DNA of 64,000 nucleotides, taken from Mesorhizobium sp. Its GTDB lineage: Bacteria; Pseudomonadota; Alphaproteobacteria; Rhizobiales; Rhizobiaceae. The notes below the pieces were generated by a model. That model searched no databases, was not told where the DNA came from, and worked only from the letters and a program-made list of their open reading frames with translations. Location: NCBI RefSeq assembly GCF_024710845.1, contig NZ_JANJTZ010000070.1:35100-99099 (forward strand), in the 5' to 3' direction. Each line of letters starts with the position of its first letter. Positions within the stretch are counted from its first letter, which is position 1. This document shows positions 38,234 to 47,211 of this stretch, piece after piece. A program made the position numbers and the translations under genes.

Positions 38234-39982
38234 ATGGATGCCGCTGCCCCGCAGGGACTTCGCGCGCAGTTGATGACCATGTGGGCCGCATTGCTGGCTT
38301 CGCCCGTCAGGCGAAGCATTGCGCTGTTTTATCTGGGCGTAGGGTTCGTGATCGTTGCAACCGCCTACGGCCAAGTGCTGCTCAACCGCTGGAACCAGCC
38401 TTTCTACGATTCGCTCGAGAGGCGCGATCTCGCCGCCTTTTTCGACCAGTTGGTGGTCTTCGCCTATATCGCCGGGTCGCTTCTGGTGCTCAACGTTGGC
38501 CAGGCCTGGCTCAACCAGATGCTCCACATCAAGATGCGCGAAGGGCTGACGCGCGATCTCATCGGCGAATGGATGAAGCCACGCCGCGCCTTTCGTCTCG
38601 GCTATGCCGGCGAGATCGGCGTCAATCCCGACCAGCGCATGCACGAGGACGCCCGCCACCTCGCCGACCTCACCGTGGACCTGTCGATCGGCCTGATGCA
38701 GGCGACGATCCTGCTGGCGAGCTTCGTCGGTGTCCTCTGGTCCATCTCGAACGACTTCACTTTCATCATCGGCGGACGCAGCATCGACATACCGGGCTAC
38801 ATGGTCTGGGCGGCCTTGCTCTATGCCGGCTTCGGCTCGGGGCTGAGCTGGCTCGCCGGGCGGCCGCTGATCCGCCTCAACGAGGCGCGTTATGCGCGCG
38901 AGGCGGAACTGCGCTTCTCCCTGATGCGGGTCAACGAGCATGTCGATGCGATCTCGCTCGCCGGCGGCGAGGCGGACGAGACGGTGAAGCTCGAGCGCGA
39001 TCTGCAGACGGTGCTGGGGGCGGCGCGGCGGATCATGAGCGCGGCGGTGCGGCTCACCTGGGTGACGGCCGGCTACGGCTGGATCACGGTCGTGGCCCCG
39101 ATTGTGATCGCTTCTCCGGTCTATTTCTCGGGAAGCCTGTCCTTCGGCGGTTTGATGATGGCCGCCGCCGCCTTCAACCAGGTCAACGGTGCGCTGCGCT
39201 GGTTCATCGACAATATCGGCGGCATCGCCGACTGGCGGGCTACGCTTCTGCGCATCTCATGGTTCAGGACGAGCGTGGTCGCCATGGACGCGCTTCACCG
39301 CGACGAAGAACGCATCGCCTTCGCCGAGGGCGAACCGGACCGCCTGACGCTGGACGGCCTGCTGGCCGCTTCGCCGCACGGATGCGCGCGACTTGGCGAG
39401 ACTTCCGCGAGCGTCAGGGCCGGCGGCCGGCTGCACATCCTCGGCGAACCGGGCGCCGGCAAGACGCTGTTCTTTCATGCCATTGCCGGACTGTGGCCTT
39501 GGGGCGGCGGGACGGTTCGCCTGCCGAAAGGCAAGGCGGTCGCCTTCCTCCCCGGCCGCCCCTTCATCCCGCGCGGCACGCTCATGGACGTGCTGGCCTA
39601 TCCTCAAGCCGGTCCGATCTCGGAGAATGACGCGAAACGCGCGCTGGAGCGCGTGGGGCTCGGCCGTCTCGGCGCCCGGCTTGCCGAGCCGGTTCGCTGG
39701 GACCGCGAACTGGGTGACGACGACCAGCGCCTGCTCGCCTTCGCCCGCGTGCTGGTGCAGAAGCCGGACTTCATCGTCGTCGACGACGCGCTCGACGCGC
39801 TCGACGACGCCGCGCGGGGAAGAGTTCTGGACGCGCTGGAGGAGGGTTTGCCGGCAACCGCGCTGGTGACCATCGGCACCGCTGCGCCGAGAGACAAACG
39901 CCTCGGACCGGTTGTCGGGCTGCGGTTCGACCCGAACGGCAGGGCCCTGGGAAAGGGACAGGCAAAGGCCGCAAGCGCGTGA
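38234..39982 (+). CDS. SbmA/BacA-type ABC transporter with degenerate ATPase domain
   Basis: A 582-residue half-transporter of the YddA/BclA type. The membrane part (about 20-330) has the SbmA/BacA landmarks (NRWNQPFYDSLERRDLAAF; NPDQRMHEDARHLADL). The ATPase part keeps Walker A (GEPGAGKT), but the other motifs depart from the family pattern: the Q-loop reads LPGRPF, the signature LGDDDQR, Walker B VVDDALDALDD without the catalytic Glu, and the switch His appears replaced by Thr (TIGTAAP). Relatives take up peptides or very-long-chain fatty acyl groups; BclA of Bradyrhizobium protects against plant peptides. The start at 38234 has GAGGA 10 bp upstream. Confidence 0.8.
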   Translation: MDAAAPQGLRAQLMTMWAALLASPVRRSIALFYLGVGFVIVATAYGQVLLNRWNQPFYDSLERRDLAAFFDQLVVFAYIAGSLLVLNVGQAWLNQMLHIKMREGLTRDLIGEWMKPRRAFRLGYAGEIGVNPDQRMHEDARHLADLTVDLSIGLMQATILLASFVGVLWSISNDFTFIIGGRSIDIPGYMVWAALLYAGFGSGLSWLAGRPLIRLNEARYAREAELRFSLMRVNEHVDAISLAGGEADETVKLERDLQTVLGAARRIMSAAVRLTWVTAGYGWITVVAPIVIASPVYFSGSLSFGGLMMAAAAFNQVNGALRWFIDNIGGIADWRATLLRISWFRTSVVAMDALHRDEERIAFAEGEPDRLTLDGLLAASPHGCARLGETSASVRAGGRLHILGEPGAGKTLFFHAIAGLWPWGGGTVRLPKGKAVAFLPGRPFIPRGTLMDVLAYPQAGPISENDAKRALERVGLGRLGARLAEPVRWDRELGDDDQRLLAFARVLVQKPDFIVVDDALDALDDAARGRVLDALEEGLPATALVTIGTAAPRDKRLGPVVGLRFDPNGRALGKGQAKAASA

Positions 39983-39990
39983 GCGGCCTT
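39965..39990 (+). terminator. Weak terminator-like hairpin after the ABC gene
   Basis: AAGGCCGC pairs with GCGGCCTT across the ABC gene stop; there is no U-tract beyond CTT. It may serve both this gene and the convergent desaturase. Confidence 0.35.
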
Positions 39991-40016
39991 CTGCGAGCCT
40001 GGGCGGGTGGCTGCGC

Positions 40017-41048
40017 CTAGGCCAACGCCTCGCGGAAGGAGACGAGCCGCTTGGCACGTTCGTCCCACAGTACCAGTTTCACGCAGCGCAGGCTTTCGAG
40101 GATGGTGATACGGCCGAGTTCGGCGAGTTCGGGATGGTCGCGCAACACTTCCGGCAGGCGGTAAAACGGTACGCGGCTCGCCAGATGATGCACGTGGTGA
40201 ATGCCGATATTGCCGGTCAGCCACTGAAGCGGCCTTGGCAGGTCGTAATTCGACGCACCGTTGAGCGCGCTGTCCTCGAACTGCCACTCGTCTCCGGAAG
40301 ACCAGTGCGTGTCCTCGAACTGGTGCTGGACGTAGAACAGCCAGATGCCTGCCGCCCCGGCCAGTACCGAGATCGCCAGGTGGACGGCGAGGAACGGCAC
40401 GATCCCGGTGAGCCAGATCAATAGCGCACCGAGCACCACGATCGCGAGATTGGTTAGCATGGTCGAGCGCCATGGCTGGCCGGCGACGCGAAAGGTCTCG
40501 AACGGCCAGCGGTGCTTCAGCACGAACAGGTAGACCGGACCGATGACGAACATCACCAGCGGGTTGCGGTAGAGCCGGTAGGCCAGCCTGCCGCGCGGCG
40601 ACAGCGCCCGGTACTCGGCCACCGTCAGCGTGCGGATGTCGCCAACGCCGCGCTCGTCGAGATTGCCAGCCGAGGCATGGTGCGTGGCATGCGCGGCGCG
40701 CCAGTAGTCGTAGGGGGTCAGCGTCAGCACCGAGATCGCGCGGCCGGTCCAGTCGTCGGCGCTGCGCTGGGCGAAGAAGGCGCCATGGCCGCAATCGTGC
40801 TGGATCATGAACAGGCGCAGCAGGAAGCCGGCGGCCGGTACGATCAGCACCAGACCCCACCAGAAGCCGTAGTGCGCCGAGGCCAGCGCCAAACCCCAGA
40901 AGGCGAGAAAGGGCACAAGCGTCACCGCCAGTTCGATGACGCTGCGACGCCGGTCTGGTTGACGGTAGCGACTCAACACCTTGAGCCAGGATTTTGCCGC
41001 AACGCGGGAGGGCGGCGCGATAGGGGACGGCGAGATATGGACGTTCAT
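40017..41048 (-). CDS. Membrane fatty acid desaturase
   Basis: A 343-residue di-iron desaturase that introduces a double bond into fatty acyl chains of membrane lipids. The three His boxes are present: HDCGH at 84-88, HATHH at 120-124 and HHVHH at 284-288. Four helices lie between and around them. The pattern HDCGH...HxxHH...HHxHH is that of the omega-6/omega-3 (delta-12/15-type) bacterial desaturases; regiospecificity and electron donor cannot be told from sequence. It is the last gene in a run with the HtrA-like and HNH genes but is separated from them by 167 bp. Confidence 0.86.
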   Translation of the reverse strand: MNVHISPSPIAPPSRVAAKSWLKVLSRYRQPDRRRSVIELAVTLVPFLAFWGLALASAHYGFWWGLVLIVPAAGFLLRLFMIQHDCGHGAFFAQRSADDWTGRAISVLTLTPYDYWRAAHATHHASAGNLDERGVGDIRTLTVAEYRALSPRGRLAYRLYRNPLVMFVIGPVYLFVLKHRWPFETFRVAGQPWRSTMLTNLAIVVLGALLIWLTGIVPFLAVHLAISVLAGAAGIWLFYVQHQFEDTHWSSGDEWQFEDSALNGASNYDLPRPLQWLTGNIGIHHVHHLASRVPFYRLPEVLRDHPELAELGRITILESLRCVKLVLWDERAKRLVSFREALA

Positions 41049-41215
41049 CAGGACTCCAAAGGCGGCGCTTGAACGCGCGCGGCCGGGCTGTCGACATGTG
41101 TCAGCGCCGGTGAGGGAGGTCCGGGCGAATGAATCGCACCGGGTGTCTCACGTGCGGGCTCGATTAGCAACCGCTCTCCGCTCCGAGACGGACGCCGGGA
41201 CAAGTGGCCGCGGCG

Positions 41216-42124
41216 TCACTGCCGCGCCGCGCCGCGCCCTTGCCGCAGGAGCGCCGCACGGTCGGCCGAGCGGATTCTCAGCCAGTTCTCGCGGCCACCG
41301 CGGACGATGCGCAGCGGAATCTCGGTGCCGACGGGGCCGCTCGACCACAGCGTGCGATAGAAATCGGCAAGACCGTTTACTTCCTTGTCGCGCAGTTCGG
41401 CGATGACGTCGCCGCTGCGAAGGCCGGCGGACGCTGCCGGACCTCCGTCGGCGACGCTCATCACTACGACTGCGCCGTTGCGCTCGGCCGTATAGGCGCC
41501 GAGCCAGGGGCGCGGCGGGGACTGTGTCTTGCCGCGCCGCACGAGGTCATCGAGGACGGGCTTGAGGAGATCGATCGGCACCGACATGTTGATGGTGCCG
41601 ACCTCACCATCCTGCATCATCTCGAGCCTCAGCGAGCCGACGCCGACGAGGCGGCCATCCTCACCGACGAGTGCCGCGCCGCCCCAGGACGGATGCGCCG
41701 GCGCGGTGAAGATCGCGCTGTCGAGCAGGTATTCCCAGTAACCGGCGAATTCCTGCCGGGCGACGATCTCGCCCTCGATCGCCTGGCCGATGCCGTCAGC
41801 GAGCGTGATCCTGGTTCCGACCTTGGCGCTGTCGGAATTACCGAGCGGTAGCGGCGGCAGGTCGAGCGAACCCAGCGCCTTGACCAGGCCGAAGCCGCTC
41901 TCCTGGTCGATGGCGAGCGCATGGCCCGGCACGACGCGCCCGTCATGGCGCGTGATCCAGACCTCCTCCGCTTCGGTGATCAGGTAGCCGATGGTGAGCA
42001 CAAGCCCGTCATCGTTGATGACGACGCCCGAGCCCTCGCGCTCGGTGCCGAGCGCTTCGGCGGTGAAGGCATCGTCGGGAACGCGTGCGCGCAGCGCGAC
42101 GACGGAGGGACGGATGGAGGGCAT
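41216..42124 (-). CDS. HtrA/S1C-like protein without catalytic triad, PDZ domain
   Basis: A 302-residue protein with the chymotrypsin-like fold of HtrA (GSGVVINDDGLVLT; GEDGRLVGVGS) and a C-terminal PDZ domain (GPAASAGLRSGDVIAELRDK). Each catalytic position is altered. TNNHVV reads TIGYLI (His lost), the ATDLALLK region reads ESGFGLVKA (Asp lost), and GNSGGAL reads SWGGAAL (Ser lost). No signal peptide is evident, so it is probably cytoplasmic or peripheral. It would be a pseudoprotease, perhaps a binding scaffold. The start at 42124 (MPSIRPSVVALRARVP) is chosen for family resemblance; a longer frame reaches 42334. Confidence 0.76.
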   Translation of the reverse strand: MPSIRPSVVALRARVPDDAFTAEALGTEREGSGVVINDDGLVLTIGYLITEAEEVWITRHDGRVVPGHALAIDQESGFGLVKALGSLDLPPLPLGNSDSAKVGTRITLADGIGQAIEGEIVARQEFAGYWEYLLDSAIFTAPAHPSWGGAALVGEDGRLVGVGSLRLEMMQDGEVGTINMSVPIDLLKPVLDDLVRRGKTQSPPRPWLGAYTAERNGAVVVMSVADGGPAASAGLRSGDVIAELRDKEVNGLADFYRTLWSSGPVGTEIPLRIVRGGRENWLRIRSADRAALLRQGRGAARQ

Positions 42125-42318
42125 GGCAGCGATCCGGATGCGAGGGTGGTAGAACATTAAAGTAAGAAGGGAGTGCGGCGATGCAAGATCGGGGCGTGGA
42201 AGGACGGGCATTATAAGCGTGTGAATGCGCGTAAGGCCTGTCTGTGCCACCCCGCGTCTGGTTGATATGCCGACCGAAGTGGGCGGCCCCGTGACTGACA
42301 ACGCGGTCTTCCTAAGCC

Positions 42319-43215
42319 TTACGCCTTGAAGCAATAGTCCCGGTGCCAGGCGAGGAAGCGCGGGTGGGGGCGTTCGGAGAGGCGCGTTGGGCAGAGTGCG
42401 CGGCCGGAGCGGTTGATCATGCCGCGTACACCTTCCTGGTCGTTGACCTGTCGCGAGACGAGGATTTCGAGATCGTCGGCGAGGCCAATCAATCCCCGAT
42501 CGAACATCCAGTGCGCGGTGCCCGACAGCGCGATGCCGTTGGTAAGAATGTCCGGCCCGTTCGACTCGACGGGGCGGATATGCGCTGCCGCGACCTCGGC
42601 ACGTCCGCCGCCATTGATCAGCTTCAACCCGGTGACGGCGCAGCGTTGGTCGTAAGCGCGCAGCACGAGCCGGCGGAAGACACGATCGCGCACGACCCGC
42701 GAGGTCAAGAGGCTGACACGCTCGCGCTCTTGTTCATAGACGAAGGGTGCCTGCTCCTCCTCGAAGCCATCAGTCTGAGGATTGCCGACTCGTGGCAGCA
42801 GCAAGTCGGTCTCGTCTAAGCCTGCCGTCACGATGCGATGGAAGTCGGACGGGGAGAGCGGTCGGACCGCCGACTGCGCGCGGCCGGAGAGGCGACCCTG
42901 CTCATTCAGCACGCCGCGCTCGACGATGCCGTCGGGGCCGTTGAACGGGACAGGATTGGCGAAGTCGAGATAGGTGCCCGGCTCGATAATTGCGAGATAC
43001 ATGCTCGGCGTGCCGGGATCGGCAATCACCTCCTGCACTTTGGCGACGGCGAAATAGCCGCGTGTCTCCCGCACCTTGGACGGCTCCAGATAGACGATCC
43101 AGTCTCCAACGGCGGCTTCGACGCGTCGGAGGTATTGGGGTGGGAACTGGTACCGCTCAGCTGGAATGTCACTGTAGATGGAGTCGGACCGGTGGAGAAA
43201 GACGGCGAAGGACAT
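42319..43215 (-). CDS. HNH endonuclease with N-terminal PUA/EVE-like domain
   Basis: A 298-residue putative nuclease. The C-terminal HNH core (about 190-260) shows AYDQRCAVTGLKLI, AAAHIRPV, LTNGIALSGTAHWMFDRG. The N-terminal 150 residues (AVFLHRSDSIYSDIPAERYQ; RVEAAVGDWIVYLEP; RGYFAVAKVQEVI) resemble PUA/EVE-type domains that read modified bases. This pairing is typical of modification-dependent restriction enzymes. No methylase or partner gene is adjacent. The start at 43215 (MSFAVFLHRSDSIY) fits relatives I recall; 43260 is the longer alternative. Confidence 0.78.
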   Translation of the reverse strand: MSFAVFLHRSDSIYSDIPAERYQFPPQYLRRVEAAVGDWIVYLEPSKVRETRGYFAVAKVQEVIADPGTPSMYLAIIEPGTYLDFANPVPFNGPDGIVERGVLNEQGRLSGRAQSAVRPLSPSDFHRIVTAGLDETDLLLPRVGNPQTDGFEEEQAPFVYEQERERVSLLTSRVVRDRVFRRLVLRAYDQRCAVTGLKLINGGGRAEVAAAHIRPVESNGPDILTNGIALSGTAHWMFDRGLIGLADDLEILVSRQVNDQEGVRGMINRSGRALCPTRLSERPHPRFLAWHRDYCFKA

Positions 43216-43447
43216 ATTCTGGATCGTAACTAGGAAAGGGCGGGTTGTCGCTAGCTGCATCCCTCGTCGCCCCTCCCCTTGACGGACCAGCAGGAGTCAC
43301 CCATCTACCTTCGCGCGGACCGGGCCCCTCTGACGAGATGTCCTCGTGATGTCGGACCGCATCGGGTGAACTCGATGCTGGGTCTGGCGCGAATGGATGC
43401 GCATAGCGTGGCCTCTCGGGTTCTCCCTTCAGGACAAAGGGGAGAAC

Positions 43448-44422
43448 ATGGAATTCCTGCTTTTTGATTTTCTGGGCCAGCCGCTGTGGATGTGGCTTGG
43501 CTTCATGAGCCTCGTCGTCGTGCTGCTCGCACTCGACCTCGGTGTATTTCACCGCGGTTCGCGCGAGATCGGGGTCGGCGAAAGCCTCGCGCTTTCCTCC
43601 TTCTACATCGCCGTTGGCCTTGCCTTCGGCTTCTATGTCTGGTGGCAGATCGGCCAACAGGCAGGGATCGAATATCTGACGGGCTTCGTCGTCGAGAAAA
43701 GCCTCGCGATGGACAACATCTTCGTTATAGCGATGATTTTCGCCTTCTTCGCCGTGCCGCGGCAATACCAGCATCGGGTCCTGTTCTGGGGCATTCTCGG
43801 GGTAATCGTACTACGCGCCATCATGATCGGGCTTGGGGCGACCCTCGTCGCCCAGTATGGCTGGGTGCTCTATATCTTCGCGGCCTTCCTGATCCTTACC
43901 GGCGTGAAGATGCTGTGGTGGGGAGACCAGGAGATCGACCTGTCGCACAATCCCCTGCTGCGGTTCATCCGCAAGCGCTTCAACGTCACGGACCGCCTGC
44001 ATGGCGAAGCCTTCTTCGTTCGGCAGCGCAGCGCCTCGGGAAGGATGGCGACCTTCGCCACCCCGCTTCTTCTGGCGCTGGTAATGATCGAGGTCGCGGA
44101 TGTGATCTTCGCGGTCGATTCGGTGCCCGCAATCTTCGCGATCACGACAGACCCGTTCATCGTCTATACGTCGAACATCTTCGCCATTCTCGGGCTGCGT
44201 GCGCTCTATTTCGCGCTCGCTGCGATCATCCATCGCTTCGCCTATCTGAAACCGGCGCTGGCGGTCCTGCTTGTCTTCATCGGGTCGAAGATCTTCGTCG
44301 CCGACCTGTTCGGCTGGACGAAGTTCCCGCCGGAATGGTCGCTTGGCGTCACCTTCGCGATCCTCGCCGCCGGCGTCGGCTACTCGCTGTGGCGAACGCG
44401 CAAGCCCGCGGTCGAGACGTGA
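43448..44422 (+). CDS. TerC/Alx-family integral membrane protein
   Basis: A 324-residue protein with nine hydrophobic helices and the TerC landmarks WMWLGFMSLVVVLLALDLGV, VEKSLAMDNIFV and MIEVADVIFAVDSVPAIFAI, where the membrane-buried acidic residues probably bind a metal ion. The family includes Alx, linked to manganese export, and TerC, linked to tellurite resistance. GGGGAGAAC lies just before the ATG at 43448. No manganese riboswitch (yybP-ykoY) could be recognised in the 230 bp upstream. Confidence 0.88.
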   Translation: MEFLLFDFLGQPLWMWLGFMSLVVVLLALDLGVFHRGSREIGVGESLALSSFYIAVGLAFGFYVWWQIGQQAGIEYLTGFVVEKSLAMDNIFVIAMIFAFFAVPRQYQHRVLFWGILGVIVLRAIMIGLGATLVAQYGWVLYIFAAFLILTGVKMLWWGDQEIDLSHNPLLRFIRKRFNVTDRLHGEAFFVRQRSASGRMATFATPLLLALVMIEVADVIFAVDSVPAIFAITTDPFIVYTSNIFAILGLRALYFALAAIIHRFAYLKPALAVLLVFIGSKIFVADLFGWTKFPPEWSLGVTFAILAAGVGYSLWRTRKPAVET

Positions 44423-44557
44423 GAGTGGCCGGTCGCCCGCGCGCTCGGCCGTCCCGCCCGAGGCGAGCCGTTCTGCGTCCACGAGTGGTCCCGGCCTACG
44501 CAGGTTGCTTTGCGCGCTTGATCGCAATAGGCAGGGTTCACTCAAGGAGATCGAGAT

Positions 44558-44722
44558 ATGGCGAGACCGCCAAACTACAATCAGGAACGCCAGGACCGGG
44601 ATCGCGCCAAGGCGAAGAAGAAGGCCGAGAAGCTCGCCGCGAAAACGGCCGCGAGGGAGCGAGCCGTCGACAAGGCTGATGCCGAACCGAAGGTCGAGTC
44701 GTCGGTGGAATCCGAAGACTAG
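44558..44722 (+). CDS. Small highly charged protein, 54 residues
   Basis: The ORF starts at 44558 with AAGGAG 9 bp upstream and encodes 54 residues (MARPPNYNQERQDRDRAKAK...). About half of the residues are Lys, Arg, Glu or Asp, with no Cys and no hydrophobic segment; the middle is predicted to be one long helix and the end is acidic (VESSVESED). It lies 135 bp after the TerC-like gene and immediately before a set of hairpin repeats that may terminate it. Similar short basic proteins are, from memory, common in rhizobia. No function is assigned. Confidence 0.55.
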   Translation: MARPPNYNQERQDRDRAKAKKKAEKLAAKTAARERAVDKADAEPKVESSVESED

Positions 44723-44728
44723 AGGATC

Positions 44729-44871
44729 GAATCCGACGTTCGCATTCCCTTCGACATCACGTCGAACATGCGAATGTCGAGATTCAAAGGTCCACTGGAA
44801 TCATATGCTTGCCGGTGGACTTTTGATTCCGACATTCGCCTGAGCATCACGCGGATGCAAATGTCGGAATC
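44729..44871. repeat. Cluster of three hairpins with repeated CGACATTCGC arms
   Basis: Hairpin A (44729-44785) pairs GAATCCGACGTTCGCAT with ATGCGAATGTCGAGATTC. A middle hairpin pairs AAAGGTCCACTGG (44786-44798) with CCGGTGGACTTTT (44812-44824). Hairpin B (44825-44871) pairs GATTCCGACATTCGC with GCAAATGTCGGAATC. The arms of A and B are variants of one sequence. It lies between the 54-residue gene (plus) and the DUF982 gene (minus) and resembles REP/RIME-type intergenic elements; the middle hairpin ending in TTTT could be the terminator. Confidence 0.65.
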
Positions 44872-44877
44872 GAACCA

Positions 44878-45147
44878 CTAGCCCGTCGCGGCCATGGCTT
44901 TTTGGTCGGTGAAGACGCCGGCCTCGCGGGCAGCCGCGACGAAGGCGCGTCGCGCGGCCATGGCGGGCTTGCCCGCATTCTGGACATCCGAACAGGCTTG
45001 CAGCGCTGCCCGATGCTTGTCGGTGCGCTTGCCGGGCCAACGGTTGAGGAGGAAATCCGAAGTGTCGCGGGCGGTTCTCAGCGTGAGAAGTGCACTCGTT
45101 GCGTCGACCTTGACGGTGATGGGTGTGTCGAATTGATCTTTTTCCAT
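44878..45147 (-). CDS. DUF982 protein
   Basis: An 89-residue protein of the DUF982 family, found mainly in rhizobia, often in many copies. The typical core is present: FLLNRWPGKRTDKHRAALQA, then AARRAFVAAAREAGV. The start at 45147 (MEKDQFDTPITVKVD) fits the usual length; an in-frame ATG at 45228 would add 27 residues overlapping the neighbouring gene. No function is established. It follows the DUF2200 gene on the same strand. Confidence 0.8.
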   Translation of the reverse strand: MEKDQFDTPITVKVDATSALLTLRTARDTSDFLLNRWPGKRTDKHRAALQACSDVQNAGKPAMAARRAFVAAAREAGVFTDQKAMAATG

Positions 45148-45224
45148 TGCCGCTCTTACGGCAATGGAGAGGCAGAAGCGAGGAAATACCGATTCATGCG
45201 GGCGTGAGTCGCCAATCGGCATCC

Positions 45225-45578
45225 TCACGCAGCCCGCAGGATCTTCTCCATCGCCTTGCCCTTCGCCAGTTCGTCGATCAGTTTGTCGAGATAGCGGATC
45301 TCGCGCATCAGCGGCTCCTCGATCTCCTCGACGCGGATGCCGCAGATCAGACCCTTGATCTGGCCGCGGGCCGGATTGGGGCGAGGGGCTTGCGCGAAGA
45401 AGGTCTCGAAGTCGGTCTTGTCGTCCAGGACGGTTGCGAGGTCGCTCGGGCTATACCCTGTCAGCCAGGAGATGATCTCGTCGACCTCCGCCTTTGTGCG
45501 GCCCTTCTTTTCGGCCTTGGCGACATAGTGCGGGTAAACGCTGGCGAAGCTCGTCGTGTAAATGCGGTGCTGGGGCAT
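45225..45578 (-). CDS. DUF2200 protein
   Basis: A 117-residue soluble protein matching the DUF2200 family: [24 protein letters not shown], then [13 protein letters not shown] and [20 protein letters not shown]. No catalytic motif is known. It begins 25 bp after the mccB stop on the same strand, so it is probably transcribed with mccB, though a role in leucine degradation is not implied. Confidence 0.85.
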   Translation of the reverse strand: MPQHRIYTTSFASVYPHYVAKAEKKGRTKAEVDEIISWLTGYSPSDLATVLDDKTDFETFFAQAPRPNPARGQIKGLICGIRVEEIEEPLMREIRYLDKLIDELAKGKAMEKILRAA

Positions 45579-45603
45579 TGGTTCTCACGTCTCCGGGAAA
45601 ACG

Positions 45604-47211
45604 TCACATTCTCCAGACACCGACCTTAGTTTCCTCCACCTCGGCGTTCAGTGCCGCGGAGAGACTGAGCGCCAGCACCTCGCGCGTGCGCGCCGGGTCG
45701 ATGATGCCGTCGTCCCACAGCCGGGCGGAGGAGTAGAGCGGGTGTCCCTCGCGCTCGTATTTCTCCAGGATCGGCGCGCGGAAGGCGGCTTCCTCCTGCG
45801 CGCTCCATGCACCGCCCCTGCGCTCGATGCCCTCGCGCTTGACCAGCGCGAGTACCGTCGCGGCCTGTTCGCCGCCCATGACCGAGATGCGGGCGTTGGG
45901 CCACATCCACAGGAAGCGGGGCGAATAGGCCCGGCCGCACATGCCGTAATTGCCCGCGCCGAACGAGCCGCCGATGATGACGGTGACCTTCGGCACGCGG
46001 GCGGTGGCGACCGCCGTGACCAGCTTGGCGCCGTCCTTGGCGATGCCGCCGGCCTCGTATTTGCGCCCGACCATGAAGCCGGTGATGTTCTGCAGGAAGA
46101 CCAGCGGGATCTTCCGCTGCGTGCACAGTTCGATGAAATGCGCGCCCTTGAGCGCGCTTTCGGAGAACAGCACGCCATTGTTGGCGATGATGCCGACGGG
46201 AAGCCCGTGCAGGCGGGCGAAGCCGGTGACCAGCGTCGTGCCATAGTTCGCCTTGAACTCGTCGAACTCGGACCCGTCGACGATGCGGGCGATGATCTCG
46301 CGCACGTCGTAGGGCTGGCGCGTGTCCTGCGGCACGATGCCATAAATCTCCTCCGGCGCGTGAAGCGGCGGAATCGGTTTCTCAAGCGCGAGGCCTATCG
46401 CCTTCTTCCGATTCAGGTTTCGCACGATCCGCCGGGTGATGGCGAGCGCATGCGCGTCGTTCATCGCATAGTGATCGGCAACGCCCGACTGGCGGGTGTG
46501 GACCTCCGCCCCGCCGAGATCCTCGGCCGAGACCTCCTCGCCGGTCGCGGCCTTCACCAGCGGCGGGCCGCCGAGGAAGATGGTGGCCTGGTTGCGCACC
46601 ATGATCGTCTCGTCGGACATCGCCGGCACATAGGCGCCGCCGGCGGTGCAGGAGCCCATGACGCAGGCGATCTGCGGAATGCCGGCGGCCGAGAGGTTCG
46701 CCTGGTTGAAGAAGATGCGGCCGAAATGCTCGCGGTCGGGAAAGACCTCGTCCTGGTTGGGGAGGTTGGCGCCGCCGGAATCGACCAGATAGATGCAGGG
46801 GAGGTTGTTTTCCCGCGCGATCTCTTGCGCGCGCAGGTGCTTCTTGACCGTCAGCGGATAATAGGTGCCGCCCTTCACCGTGGCGTCGTTGACGACGACC
46901 ATGCATTCGCGGCCCTCGATCCGGCCGATGCCGGCGATCATGCCGGCCGACGCGATATCGCCGCCATACATGTCCCAGGCCGCAAACTGGCCGATCTCGA
47001 GAAACGGCGCGGCGGTGTCGAGCAGCTGCGCCAGGCGGTCGCGCGGCAACAGCTTGCCGCGGGCGACATGGCGCTCTCGCTGGTCTTCGGGGCCGCCCTG
47101 CTCGACGATGGCCGCCTTGGCGGCGATGTCGGCGACAAGCCCGCGCATCTTCTCGGCATTGGCGCGGAAGGCATCGGAAGCGGTGGAGATCTGGGACTGG
47201 ATGACGGGCAT
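45604..47211 (-). CDS. mccB: Methylcrotonyl-CoA carboxylase beta (carboxyltransferase) subunit
   Basis: A 535-residue carboxyltransferase that moves CO2 from biotin on MccA to 3-methylcrotonyl-CoA, the fourth step of leucine degradation. Features: [35 protein letters not shown], the oxyanion-hole glycines [16 protein letters not shown], and the second half [20 protein letters not shown]. The sequence is closer to MccB than to propionyl-CoA carboxylase beta. ATG 47211 gives the family length; 47301 is a longer alternative. Its partners are ivd upstream and mccA downstream, each separated by unrelated genes. Confidence 0.9.
   Translation of the reverse strand: MPVIQSQISTASDAFRANAEKMRGLVADIAAKAAIVEQGGPEDQRERHVARGKLLPRDRLAQLLDTAAPFLEIGQFAAWDMYGGDIASAGMIAGIGRIEGRECMVVVNDATVKGGTYYPLTVKKHLRAQEIARENNLPCIYLVDSGGANLPNQDEVFPDREHFGRIFFNQANLSAAGIPQIACVMGSCTAGGAYVPAMSDETIMVRNQATIFLGGPPLVKAATGEEVSAEDLGGAEVHTRQSGVADHYAMNDAHALAITRRIVRNLNRKKAIGLALEKPIPPLHAPEEIYGIVPQDTRQPYDVREIIARIVDGSEFDEFKANYGTTLVTGFARLHGLPVGIIANNGVLFSESALKGAHFIELCTQRKIPLVFLQNITGFMVGRKYEAGGIAKDGAKLVTAVATARVPKVTVIIGGSFGAGNYGMCGRAYSPRFLWMWPNARISVMGGEQAATVLALVKREGIERRGGAWSAQEEAAFRAPILEKYEREGHPLYSSARLWDDGIIDPARTREVLALSLSAALNAEVEETKVGVWRM

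Noticed and set aside
38234..39982. BacA/SbmA proper
   Set aside because: BacA and SbmA end after the membrane domain; this protein has a further ATPase-like domain of about 200 residues.
43216..43447. Manganese (yybP-ykoY) riboswitch upstream of the TerC-like gene
   Set aside because: Such riboswitches are common before terC/alx, but the conserved blocks of the motif could not be found in this sequence.
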